Assembly (NCBI RefSeq): GCF_024211255.1
Contig: NZ_JAMLDY010000013.1
Location: 41,084-105,083, forward strand
Source: Sphingomonas liriopis
GTDB lineage: Bacteria > Pseudomonadota > Alphaproteobacteria > Sphingomonadales > Sphingomonadaceae
Reading direction: 5' to 3'
DNA: 64,000 nt
Part shown: piece after piece, positions 51,366 to 59,868 of the stretch
Position numbering within the stretch: the first letter of the stretch is position 1
How the letters are laid out: every line of letters begins with the position of its first letter
The notes under the pieces: generated by a model
The model's database searches: none
What the model was told of the DNA's origin: nothing
What the model saw: the letters and a program-made list of their open reading frames with translations, nothing else
Position numbers and translations under genes: made by a program

Positions 51366-51722
51366 TCAGGCGGTCGTGACGATGCCGTTCCGGACGGTGA
51401 CCGGCCATGCCCCCAGCCGCTGGCCGACGCAGGGGCCGCCGACGCACAGCCCCTTGTCGATCGTGAACAGCGCGCCGTGCCAGTCGCAGACGATCAGGTC
51501 GCCCGCCGGGGTGAGGTAATCGTCCAGTTTCTGCGCGAGCGGCACGCCGGCATGCGGACAGCGATCGACATAGCCGAACACCGCCTCGCCGCGGCGGACG
51601 ACGAAGCCGTGGAAACGGCCGGCACGCAGTTGCAGGACGAAATTGCGCGCGGTGCCGTCGGGGATGTCGGTCAGCGGCGCCAGCGCGACACCGGCGGGGG
51701 TGGCGGTAACACGGTCGCTCAC
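51366..51722 (-). CDS. Rieske [2Fe-2S] protein
   Basis: A 118-residue ferredoxin-like protein with both Rieske boxes: Cys55 and His57 in CPHAG, Cys79 and His82 in CDWHGALF. It has the short single-domain form seen in electron carriers or nitrite-reductase small-subunit-like proteins. The start is GTG 51720-51722, overlapping the maiA stop (GTGA), so it is coupled to the homogentisate genes. What it donates electrons to is not evident. Confidence 0.88.
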   Translation of the reverse strand: MSDRVTATPAGVALAPLTDIPDGTARNFVLQLRAGRFHGFVVRRGEAVFGYVDRCPHAGVPLAQKLDDYLTPAGDLIVCDWHGALFTIDKGLCVGGPCVGQRLGAWPVTVRNGIVTTA

Positions 51723-52348
51723 GCGTCTGCGTCGGGCTGGCGGCTGGGATGCGCGGCCTCGGCCAGCGCGGCGGTGCGGGCTGCGCTGGCCACGAGGTGG
51801 GGGTAGGGAGCGACGTCCACCCCGAACCGCTCGGCCGAATAGAGCGCGGGGACGGTGATGCAATCGGCGAGCGTCGGCGTCGCGCCATAGGCGAAGCCGT
51901 CGCCGTGGCGCGCGATCAGCGTTTCCAGCGCGGCGAAGCCTTCGGTCATCCAGTGCGTCATCCAGGCGTTCACCTGATCCTCCGACGCGCCGAAATCCCG
52001 GCGCAGCGCCTTCAGCGTGCGCAAATTGTGGAGCGGGTGGACGTCGGTGGCGATCGTCGCGACCATGCCGCGCACGATCGCGCGGCCGTCGGCATCGACG
52101 GGGAGCAGCGGCGGATCGGGGAAGCGCTCGTCGAGCCATTCGAGGATCGCGGCGCTCTGCGTCAGGATCAGCCCGTCGACCTCCAGCGCGGGCACCAGCC
52201 GCTGCGGGTTGAGCGTCGCATAAGCGGGGTCGGTATGCGCACCGGTGCGCAGGTCGTGGTTGACCTGCTCGTACGCCAGCCCCTTCAGCGCCAGCGCGAT
52301 GCGGACGCGATAGGCGGCGCCCGAGCGCCAATAGCCGTGCAGGATCAC
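51719..52348 (-). CDS. maiA: Maleylacetoacetate isomerase
   Basis: A 209-residue zeta-class GST-fold enzyme converting maleylacetoacetate to fumarylacetoacetate with glutathione. Seen: [20 protein letters not shown] with the active-site serine, [22 protein letters not shown] and [16 protein letters not shown] 52346-52348 overlaps the hmgA stop (ATGA). Confidence 0.94.
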   Translation of the reverse strand: MILHGYWRSGAAYRVRIALALKGLAYEQVNHDLRTGAHTDPAYATLNPQRLVPALEVDGLILTQSAAILEWLDERFPDPPLLPVDADGRAIVRGMVATIATDVHPLHNLRTLKALRRDFGASEDQVNAWMTHWMTEGFAALETLIARHGDGFAYGATPTLADCITVPALYSAERFGVDVAPYPHLVASAARTAALAEAAHPSRQPDADA

Positions 52349-53622
52349 AGGAGGCGCGCCTTGGGGAAATCGGCCCAGACCGCGTCGTAGTCGAGCTGGC
52401 TATGCTCCAGCGCATAGGACGTCGGCTTGTAGGGCCAGCAGCTTTCCAGCATGAACGCCATCGTGCCTTCGATCTTGTGCGGCTTGAGGTCGGCGGCCGA
52501 CGCGCCCTGCCAGCTGGCGAGGTCGGGGCCGTGGCCGGCCATCAGATTGTGCAGCGAGATGCCACCCGGCGCGAACCCTTCCGCCTTGGCGTCATAGGCG
52601 CCGGTGATGAGGCCCATCGCCTCCGACATGATGTTGCGATGGAACCAGGGCGGGCGGAACGTGCCCTCCGCCACCATCCAGCGCGGTGGGAAGATGACGA
52701 AATCGGCATTGGCGCGGCCGGGCACATCGCTGGGGCTGGTCAGCAGCGTGAAGATCGACGGATCGGGATGGTCGAAGCTGACCGTGTTGATCGTGTTGAA
52801 GCGCGCGAGGTCGTAGCGCCACGGCGCGAGGTTGCCGTGCCACGCGACGACGTCGAGCGGGCTGTGGTCGAGCGTCGTCGTCCACAGCGACCCCATGAAC
52901 TTCTGGATCACTTCGGTCTTGTCGTCGCGGTCCTCGAACCACGCGACGGGCGTCTCGAAATCGCGCGGGTTGGCGAGGCCGTTGGCGCCGATCGGGCCCA
53001 GGTCAGGAAGGCGGAACAGGCTGCCGTGGTTCTCGCAGACATAGCCCCTGGCGGCGCCGTCGGGGAGCAGCGCGCGGAAGCGCACGCCGCGCGGGATCAG
53101 CGCGATCTGGCCGGGGGCGACCTCGATGCGGCCGAGTTCGGTCAGCAGCTCCAGCCGTCCCGCCTGCGGCACGAACAGCAGTTCACCGTCGGCGTCGGTG
53201 AAGACGCGGTTCGTCATGTCGGCGCTGGCGGCATAGACGTGGAGCGCGACGCCTTCGAGGTCGGCGGGATCGCGGTTGGCGAGCATCGTCGTCATGCCGT
53301 CGATCAGGTCGGTGCCGGCCGGTGCGTCGGGGATCGGGTCCCAGCGCAGGCGGTTGGGCGCGAGCGGCGCGTCGCTGGTGCCGGGGGCAAAGCGTCGCGC
53401 GCCGTCGTAGCGGGTATAGGGCGGATGCTCGGCGGTCGGGCGCATGCGGTAGAGCCACGAGCGGCGGTTCTCGTGGCGCGGCGCGGTGAAGGCGGTGCCG
53501 CTGAGCTGTTCGGCGTAGAGGCCGAACGGCGGACGCTGCGGCGAATTGCGGCCGATGGGGAGCGCGCCGGGGACCGCCTCGGTCGAGACGTGGTTGCCGA
53601 AGCCGGGGATGTAGGCGGTCAT
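52345..53622 (-). CDS. hmgA: Homogentisate 1,2-dioxygenase
   Basis: A 425-residue iron dioxygenase opening the homogentisate ring. Seen: [16 protein letters not shown] at the N-terminus, [30 protein letters not shown], and the metal-binding region with [24 protein letters not shown] and [15 protein letters not shown]. Start ATG 53620-53622 follows AAGGAGAGG. It is coupled to maiA. The usual partner fumarylacetoacetase is not present nearby. Confidence 0.97.
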   Translation of the reverse strand: MTAYIPGFGNHVSTEAVPGALPIGRNSPQRPPFGLYAEQLSGTAFTAPRHENRRSWLYRMRPTAEHPPYTRYDGARRFAPGTSDAPLAPNRLRWDPIPDAPAGTDLIDGMTTMLANRDPADLEGVALHVYAASADMTNRVFTDADGELLFVPQAGRLELLTELGRIEVAPGQIALIPRGVRFRALLPDGAARGYVCENHGSLFRLPDLGPIGANGLANPRDFETPVAWFEDRDDKTEVIQKFMGSLWTTTLDHSPLDVVAWHGNLAPWRYDLARFNTINTVSFDHPDPSIFTLLTSPSDVPGRANADFVIFPPRWMVAEGTFRPPWFHRNIMSEAMGLITGAYDAKAEGFAPGGISLHNLMAGHGPDLASWQGASAADLKPHKIEGTMAFMLESCWPYKPTSYALEHSQLDYDAVWADFPKARLL

Positions 53623-53638
53623 GGTTGCGTCCTCTCCT

Positions 53639-53773
53639 TACCCCCTCTCCCATCGGGAGAGGGGCAAGCTCGCGTAGCGAGCGCGGGGTGAGGGTGAGTG
53701 CGGAACGCTGGCGTTGGTCGCCCTCACCCTTCCGCGGCTACGCCGCTCCCTCCCTCTCCCAAAGGGAGAGGGA
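53639..53773. repeat. Two degenerate CCCTCACCCTTCCG-type inverted repeats in tandem
   Basis: 53639-53697 carries CCCCCTCTCCCATCGGGAGA, GGGG and CGGGGTGAGGGTGAG. 53718-53773 carries GCCCTCACCCTTCCGCGG, CTCCCTCTCCCAAAGGGAGA and GGG. Between them is GTGCGGAACGCTGGCG, of which GTGCGGAACG also follows the copy at 28333-28420. It fills the hmgA-hpd gap. Confidence 0.7.
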
Positions 53774-53775
53774 AT

Positions 53776-54843
53776 TTACGCGTCGACGGTAATCACACCG
53801 CGACGGATTTGATCGAGTTCGATCGATTCATACAGCGCCTGGAAATTGCCGTTGCCGAAGCCTTCGTTGCCCTTGCGCTGGATGATCTCGAAGAAGATCG
53901 GACCGACCATCGTCTCGGTGAAGATCTGGAGCAGCAGGCCCTCTTCGCCGACGTTGCCGTCGATCAGGATGCGGTTCCGGCGCAGCCGTTCGAGGTCCTC
54001 GCCATGGCCCGGCACGCGTTTGTCGACGAGTTCGTAGTATGTCTCGATCGTGTCCTGCAGCTTGACGCCGCGGGTACGGAGTTTCTCGACGGTGGTGTAG
54101 ATGTCGTCGGTGGTCAGCGCGAGGTGCTGGATGCCTTCGCCGTTATAGTCGCGGATGAATTCCTCGATCTGGCTCTTGTCATCCTGGCTCTCGTTCAGCG
54201 GGATGCGGATCGCGCGGTCGGGGGCGATCATCGCCTGGCTGAACAGGCCGGTCGCCTTGCCCTTGATGTCGAAATACTTCTGCTCCTCGAAGCCGAAGAT
54301 CTGGCCGTAGAAGGCCGACCAGGTGCGCATCTGGCCGCGGCGGACGTTGTGCGTGAGGTGGTCGAGCAGGTCGAGCCCCACGCTGTTGGCGGCCTCCGCT
54401 TGCGCCGCACCGGGGACCTGGTCCCAGTCGTCGTAGAGGCTGCCCGCCGATCCGTGGCGATCGACCAGATAGAGGATCGAGCCGCCGATCCCCTCCAGCG
54501 CAGGCACGCCGTCGAGCGCCGCACCGGCGGGCGCCGGCTTGGCGCCGCGTGCGATCGCCGCGTCATAGGCGGCCGTCGCGTCCTGCACCCGGAACGCCAT
54601 CGCACTGGCCGAGGGGCCGTGGAGCTCACGGAAGTCGGCGGCGTGGCCGGTAGCCTCGCGGTTGAGCAGCAGGTTGATGCGACCCTGCTTGTAGCGCGTC
54701 AGCTTCTTCGTCGGGTGCGTCGCGGCGGGGACGAAGCCCAGCGCCTCGAACTGCGCGGCGAGCGCGTCCGGATCGGGCGAGGTGAATTCGCAGAATTCGA
54801 ACCCGTCGAGGCCCATCGGGTTGACGTCGATATGGTCGGTCAT
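53776..54843 (-). CDS. hpd: 4-hydroxyphenylpyruvate dioxygenase
   Basis: A 355-residue Fe(II) dioxygenase making homogentisate from 4-hydroxyphenylpyruvate. Iron ligands appear in SVGLDLLDHLTHNV, GEGIQHLALTTDDI and GPIFFEIIQRKGNEGFGNGN, with the C-terminal FQALYESIELDQIRRG gating helix. I chose ATG 54841-54843 (MTDHIDVNPMG), the family start; an ATG 12 codons earlier falls in the divergent control region. It is divergent from a MarR regulator gene. Confidence 0.97.
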   Translation of the reverse strand: MTDHIDVNPMGLDGFEFCEFTSPDPDALAAQFEALGFVPAATHPTKKLTRYKQGRINLLLNREATGHAADFRELHGPSASAMAFRVQDATAAYDAAIARGAKPAPAGAALDGVPALEGIGGSILYLVDRHGSAGSLYDDWDQVPGAAQAEAANSVGLDLLDHLTHNVRRGQMRTWSAFYGQIFGFEEQKYFDIKGKATGLFSQAMIAPDRAIRIPLNESQDDKSQIEEFIRDYNGEGIQHLALTTDDIYTTVEKLRTRGVKLQDTIETYYELVDKRVPGHGEDLERLRRNRILIDGNVGEEGLLLQIFTETMVGPIFFEIIQRKGNEGFGNGNFQALYESIELDQIRRGVITVDA

Positions 54844-54926
54844 GCGTGGCGGCTCCGCGATGGTATCATTCGTTACCAAAATTCCTGCGTCATTGCCAAA
54901 CCGGTGTCAACTGATACCACAATGCG
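54844..54926. promoter_or_regulatory. Divergent hpd/MarR control region
   Basis: TGGTATCATTCGTTACCA at 54861-54878 is an imperfect palindrome, and TGATACCA at 54912-54919 repeats one arm; both suit a MarR-type dimer. A copy of ACCGGTGTCA, the complement of the uronate-operator core, sits at 54900-54909. Confidence 0.55.
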
Positions 54927-55376
54927 ATGACTGCGCGTGCTCTCGTTCTCGATGATTTCCTGCCCTACCGGCTGTCGGTGACGTCGAACCTGGTCAGCGA
55001 TTCGATCGCGCGGGCGTATGAGGCGCTGTTCGGTCTCACCATCCCCGAATGGCGGCTGATCGCGGTGATCGCGGAAGCCGGCACGATCAGCCAGCAGGCG
55101 ATCGGCGCGCGGACGCTGATGGACAAGGTGACGGTCAGCCGCGCGGCGATCGCGCTGGTCGATCGCGGGCTGCTGGCGCGGCGCGGCAATCCCGGGGACA
55201 AGCGCTCGCACCTGCTCGAACTGACCGACGCGGGGCAGGACCTTTACGCCGCGGTGGCGCCCAAGGCGCTCGACCTCGAGGCGCGCATCTTCTCGCATTT
55301 CGAACCCGACGAGGTGGCGCGCTTCACCGCCATGCTGCGCCGGATCGAAGCCGTGACGCTCGACCTAGCACGCTGA
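54927..55376 (+). CDS. MarR-family transcriptional regulator
   Basis: A 149-residue winged-helix regulator: FGLTIPEWRLIAVIAEAGTISQQAIGARTLMDKVTVSRAAIALVDRGLLARRGNPGDKRSHLLELTDAGQDLYAAVAP. The DKR wing motif is typical. It is divergent from hpd, so it most likely represses homogentisate-pathway genes in response to an aromatic acid. Probable operators lie at 54861-54878 and around 54912. Confidence 0.9.
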   Translation: MTARALVLDDFLPYRLSVTSNLVSDSIARAYEALFGLTIPEWRLIAVIAEAGTISQQAIGARTLMDKVTVSRAAIALVDRGLLARRGNPGDKRSHLLELTDAGQDLYAAVAPKALDLEARIFSHFEPDEVARFTAMLRRIEAVTLDLAR

Positions 55377-55485
55377 GCCGCGCGTGGCCGAAAGGCCACA
55401 GCCGTCCGAAAGCCACACCCCGGCACATTTATGCGACATTTGCCGCCTAAGCGCGGCGGCACAGGTTCACGGGAAAGATTCGGGT

Positions 55486-58128
55486 ATGCGTGCTGCGGTG
55501 GCGATGATGATGGCGGCGAGCTGGCCGGCGATGGCGGTGGCGCAGCAGGCGCCCGCGCCGGTGGCGCCGACAACGGCGCCGGTCGCGGCGGCACCGGTGG
55601 TCACACCATCCGTGGCGGTTGCGCAACAGGTGAAACAGACCCCGGCGGCACCGGCGGCGCAGGATGCCGAAGAGGGCGGCGAGGAAGGCGACATCGTCGT
55701 GCAGGGCCGTCGCCCGCCCGGATCGGTGGTCGGCGACATTCCCGCCGAACAGGTGCTCGGCCCCGCCGACGTGCGCAGCTATGGCGTCAGCAGCGTGTCG
55801 GACCTGCTCACCGAGCTCGCCCCCCAGACACGCAGCGGTGCCGGCGGCGCGCCGGTGGTGCTGCTCGACGGCAAGCGGATCGCAGGGTTCCAGGAAATCC
55901 GCGACATCCCGACCGAGGCAATCCTGCGCGTCGATATCCTGCCCGAAGAGGTCGCGCTGAAATACGGCTATACCGCCGACCAGAAGGTGGTGAATTTCGT
56001 GCTGCGCCGCCGTTTTCGCGCGACGACGGTGGAGCTGGCCGATCGCGCCGCGACCGAGGGCGGGCGCAACACGCCGCAGGGCGATCTCGACCTGCTCACC
56101 ATCCGCAACGGATCGCGGCTCAACATCCACAGCAAATACCAGCAAAGTTCGGCGCTGACCGAATCGGAGCGCGACATCGCGCTCGCCACGACCGAAGGCG
56201 GGGCGACCGGGTTCGACCAGCGGCCCTATCGCACGCTGCCGCAGCAGCCGTTCTCGCGCAGTTTCGGCACCAACGTCATCTATGCGCGTCCACTCGGCGA
56301 CGTCAGCACGACGATCAACGGCGAGCTGACCGCGACGCAGAGCGTCGGGCGCTTCGGCCTGCCGCTCGATGCGGCGAACGTGCCACTGTCGCTCGATCCG
56401 CTGACCCAGCGCAGCAACGGCGTCACCGGGCACCTCGGCACCAGCCTCAACGGCCGGTTGAGCCCGCGCTGGCTGTGGACGGTCACCGGCAATTACGATC
56501 GCGCCGATACGCGCACGATCGGCGATACCGTGGCGGGACGCGGCAGCAACCGCGGCCATTCGGTCTCCGACACCGGCGAGCTGGAGGCGCTGGCCAACGG
56601 GCCGCTGTTCGCGCTGCCCGCGGGCGACGTCACCACCGCGATCCGCGTCGGCGCCTCGACCAGCGACTTCTCGAGCGAATCGCTGCGCGGCGGCCTCGTC
56701 ACCCGCGGCGACGTGTCGCGCGATTCGGCGAGCGGGCGGGCCAATATCGACCTGCCGATCGCCAGCCGCAGCCGCGGCGTGCTGCCGTTCCTCGGCCAGC
56801 TGTCGGTCAACGGCAATTTCGCGCTCAACCAGCTGTCGGATTTCGGCACGCTGACCGCTTATGGCTATGGCCTCAACTGGGGACCGGTCGATGGCGTGCG
56901 CGTGATCGGGTCGATCAACCAGCAGGACGTCGCGCCGACCGCGGCGCAGCTCGGCAATCCGACATTGGTGACGCCCAACGTGCGCGTGTTCGACTACGTG
57001 CAGGGCCAGACGGTGACGGTGACCACGGTCAGTGGCGGCAACCCTGCGCTGCGATCGAGCGACCGGCGGGTGACGCGGCTGGGGCTGAACCTCAAGCCGT
57101 GGAGCGCCAGGGACCTGACGCTGCAGGTCAATTATACCAAGCAGGATACGCGCAACCCGATCCAGGGCTTTCCGTCGCCGACCGCGGCGATCGAGGCGGC
57201 GTTCCCGACGCGCTTCACCCGCGATGCGGCGGGCAACCTGACCCGGCTCGATACGCGGTCGATCAATTTCGCGCGCCGCGAGAGCGAGGAGATTCGCTGG
57301 GGGATCAATTTCTCGCGTCCGATCAAGTCCAAGATCCAGAAGCAGATCGAGGCGTTCCGCGCCGGCACCGGGCCCAATCCGTTCGCGGGGCTGCGCTTTC
57401 CGGGGGCAAACGGCCGGCCGGGCGGCGAGCGGCGGCCGGCTGGTGAGGGCCGTCCTGGGGGCGAGCGGCCAGCAGGTGACGGCGCACCGCCGCCGCCCGC
57501 CGATGGCGCCGCTCCGCCGCCGCCGGGTGGCGGCGATGGTGGCGGTCGTGGCTTCGGTGGGCCGGGCGGTGGCCCGGGCGGCGGGCGTGGCTTCGGCGGC
57601 GGCGGGTTCGGCGGCGGTGGTGGCCGCGGCGGTGCGGGTGGCGGGCGCATCCAGTTCGCGCTCTACCACACCTGGCATCTGACCGAGCGGGTGACGGTGG
57701 CCGATGGCGGGCCGCTGCTCGACCTGCTACGCGGCGATGCGATCGGGGCGACCGGCGGCCAGCCGCGACACGAGTTCGAGGCGCAGGCGGGCTATTCGAA
57801 CAACGGCATCGGCGTGCGGCTGTCGGGCGAATATGCGACCGGGACGCGGGTCAACGGCGGTACTGCGGCCAACCCGCAGACGCTGCGCTTCTCCGGCCTT
57901 GCGACCGCCAATCTGCGGCTGTTCGGCGATCTGGGGCAGCAGCTGGGCTTGCTGAAGGCGCACCCCTGGGTGCGCGGCATGCGCGTGACCTTCTCGATCG
58001 ACAACCTCTTCAACGGCCGCCAGCGCGTCACCGACGGGGCGGGGGTGACGCCGATCAGCTATCAGCCGGATTACAACGATCCGCTGGGCCGGACGGTGCG
58101 GCTGAGCGTGCGGAAGCTGTTCTTTTAG
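55486..58128 (+). CDS. TonB-dependent receptor-like outer-membrane protein with Gly/Pro-rich insert
   Basis: An 880-residue exported protein: signal peptide (AAVAMMMAASWPAMAVAQQ), an Ala/Pro/Val linker, then GDIVVQGRRPPGSVVGDI and a plug-like region with DVRSYGVSSVSDLLTELAP, VLLDGKRIAGFQEIRDIP and EEVALKYGYTADQKVVNFVLRR, followed by beta strands and a C-terminal end VRLSVRKLFF. Residues about 640-722 are a low-complexity Gly/Pro/Arg/Asp stretch, probably an extracellular loop or tether. The plug resembles the sphingomonad 'receptor' subset with weak barrel similarity. The start at ATG 55486 lacks a strong ribosome site. Ligand unknown. Confidence 0.85.
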   Translation: MRAAVAMMMAASWPAMAVAQQAPAPVAPTTAPVAAAPVVTPSVAVAQQVKQTPAAPAAQDAEEGGEEGDIVVQGRRPPGSVVGDIPAEQVLGPADVRSYGVSSVSDLLTELAPQTRSGAGGAPVVLLDGKRIAGFQEIRDIPTEAILRVDILPEEVALKYGYTADQKVVNFVLRRRFRATTVELADRAATEGGRNTPQGDLDLLTIRNGSRLNIHSKYQQSSALTESERDIALATTEGGATGFDQRPYRTLPQQPFSRSFGTNVIYARPLGDVSTTINGELTATQSVGRFGLPLDAANVPLSLDPLTQRSNGVTGHLGTSLNGRLSPRWLWTVTGNYDRADTRTIGDTVAGRGSNRGHSVSDTGELEALANGPLFALPAGDVTTAIRVGASTSDFSSESLRGGLVTRGDVSRDSASGRANIDLPIASRSRGVLPFLGQLSVNGNFALNQLSDFGTLTAYGYGLNWGPVDGVRVIGSINQQDVAPTAAQLGNPTLVTPNVRVFDYVQGQTVTVTTVSGGNPALRSSDRRVTRLGLNLKPWSARDLTLQVNYTKQDTRNPIQGFPSPTAAIEAAFPTRFTRDAAGNLTRLDTRSINFARRESEEIRWGINFSRPIKSKIQKQIEAFRAGTGPNPFAGLRFPGANGRPGGERRPAGEGRPGGERPAGDGAPPPPADGAAPPPPGGGDGGGRGFGGPGGGPGGGRGFGGGGFGGGGGRGGAGGGRIQFALYHTWHLTERVTVADGGPLLDLLRGDAIGATGGQPRHEFEAQAGYSNNGIGVRLSGEYATGTRVNGGTAANPQTLRFSGLATANLRLFGDLGQQLGLLKAHPWVRGMRVTFSIDNLFNGRQRVTDGAGVTPISYQPDYNDPLGRTVRLSVRKLFF

Positions 58129-58330
58129 GATCACGCGAAGGCGCGGAGAGAAGAAAGAAGAAGATTGGTTCGCGCGGAGGCGCGGAGGCGCGGAGAAAAA
58201 GAAGAAGATTTGCCGCGTCAGCGGCCTTCTTCCTCGTCTCATTGGTAGAGCGGGCGCTTCGCGCAGGGCGCGACACCTCCGCGTCTCCGCGTGAACCAAT
58301 CTTCTTCTCGTCGCGCCTTCGCGTGGATCC
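58128..58330. repeat. Composite inverted repeat (CGCGAAGGCGCGG family), copy 3
   Basis: Left arm GGATCACGCGAAGGCGCGG and right arm CGCGCCTTCGCGTGGATCC pair over almost their full length. Inside, TTGGTTCGCGCGGAGGCGCG pairs with CTCCGCGTGAACCAA. It fills the space between the stops of two convergent genes. Confidence 0.75.
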
Positions 58331-59868
58331 TAAAGTCCCAGCCGCCGTGCGAGCCAGTCGGCCGCCTGTTCGGGCGTTCGCTTCCCCGAATCGCGATCGA
58401 CCTGATAATTCGCCTCGCGCATCGCCGCGACCGGGATGCGGCCGACGAGCGGCGTGAGGGCGGCGGCGAAGGTGGCGTCCTTCGCGCGCGCCGGGGCGAC
58501 GAGCAGCAGCGCGTCGTAGCTCGGGATGGCATGCCTGGGGTCGGTCAGCACCGTCAGCCGATCCGCGGCGATGCGGCCATCGGAGGAGAAAGCGGAGATG
58601 ACGTCCGCCTCGCCGCTCGCCAGCGCGCGGTACATGAAGGTGGGGGCGTAGGGTGTCGTCGCGGCGAAGCGCAGCGGATAGGCGCGCCGCACCGCCGCCC
58701 ATTCGGGGCGTTCGAGGAATTCGAGGTCGCTGCCGAGCTTCAGCCCCGGCGCCGCGCCGACGAGGTCGGACAGGCTGGCGATGCCGCGCCGCTGCGCATC
58801 GTCCCCGCGCATCGCGAAGGCATAGGCGTTCTCGAAGCCGAGCGGGCCGATCAGGCGGACGCCGCTGGTGTCGCGCGTCCAGCGGCCGATCGCGGCGACC
58901 ATCGCCTTGGGATCGGGGACGTCCTTGCGCCGCATCGGGCCGGTCCACAGCGTGCCGGCATATTCGACATAGACGTCGACGTCGCCGCCCGACAGCGCGC
59001 CGTAGATCACCGCCGAACCCAGCCCGTCGCGATAGCGGACGGTATAGCCGGCGTGGCTCAGCCGGTCGCCGATCAACCGGGCGAGGATGTACTGTTCGGA
59101 AAAGTTCTTGGCGCCGATCGTCACCACCCTGGCGCCGCCGCCGCGATGCCAGAGCGGTGCGGTGGCGAGCAGCAGGCCGGCGGCGAGGGCGATGCAGGCG
59201 CCGAGCCACAGCGGCCGGCGGCGGTGCGCGATGCCGCGTTCGACGAGGCCGATCAGCGCGTCGGTCGCCAGCGCGAGGCCCGCCGCGGCGAAGCAGCCTG
59301 CGAGCACCAGCGTCCAGTTCTGCGTCTGGAGCCCAGCGAAGATCATGTCGCCGAGGCTCGGCTGGCCGACCGTGGTCGACAGCGTCGCCGCGCCGATCGT
59401 CCACACCGCGGCGGTGCGGATGCCGGCGATCAGCACCGGCGCGACGAGCGGCGCCTCGACCAGCCGCAGCGTCTGTGCGGGCGTCATGCCGACCGCCTTC
59501 GCCGCCTGCCGCACCGCGGGGTCGATGCCGGTGAGGCCGGCGACGCCGTTGCGGATGATCGGCAGCAGCGCGTAGAGCGTCAGCGCGATCAGCGAGGGCA
59601 GGAAGCCCAGCGCCGGGATACCGCCGCCGACCAGCGCCGACAGCCACAGCAACAGCGGGTAGAAAAGCGCGAGCAGCGCGAGGCTGGGGATGGTCTGGAC
59701 GAGGCTGGCGAAGCCGAGCACGACGCTGCCGGCGCGGCGTCGGCGTGCGGCGAGGATCGCCAGCGGCAGGCTGATCGCGATGCCGAGCGCCAGCGCCGCC
59801 GCCGACAGCAGGACGTGCTGCGCGAGCAACGGCGGCACCCGACCGAGCGCGTCGAGGAAGGCGTTCAC
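58330..59868 (-). CDS. ABC importer permease fused to substrate-binding protein (OpuC/EgtU type)
   Basis: A 512-residue fusion. Residues 1-200 are a permease domain with about five segments and the EAA-like AKAVGMTPAQTLRLVEAPLVAPVLIAG; residues 200-230 hold another segment. From about 235 a periplasmic binding domain of the quaternary-amine type (VTIGAKNFSEQYILARLIGDRL, DGLGSAVIYGALSGGDVDVYVEYAG, RDTSGVRLIGPLGFENAYAFAM). Known ligands include choline, betaine, carnitine and ergothioneine; which applies is unclear. The start is GTG 59866-59868, overlapping the ATPase gene (GTGA). Confidence 0.9.
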   Translation of the reverse strand: MNAFLDALGRVPPLLAQHVLLSAAALALGIAISLPLAILAARRRRAGSVVLGFASLVQTIPSLALLALFYPLLLWLSALVGGGIPALGFLPSLIALTLYALLPIIRNGVAGLTGIDPAVRQAAKAVGMTPAQTLRLVEAPLVAPVLIAGIRTAAVWTIGAATLSTTVGQPSLGDMIFAGLQTQNWTLVLAGCFAAAGLALATDALIGLVERGIAHRRRPLWLGACIALAAGLLLATAPLWHRGGGARVVTIGAKNFSEQYILARLIGDRLSHAGYTVRYRDGLGSAVIYGALSGGDVDVYVEYAGTLWTGPMRRKDVPDPKAMVAAIGRWTRDTSGVRLIGPLGFENAYAFAMRGDDAQRRGIASLSDLVGAAPGLKLGSDLEFLERPEWAAVRRAYPLRFAATTPYAPTFMYRALASGEADVISAFSSDGRIAADRLTVLTDPRHAIPSYDALLLVAPARAKDATFAAALTPLVGRIPVAAMREANYQVDRDSGKRTPEQAADWLARRLGL

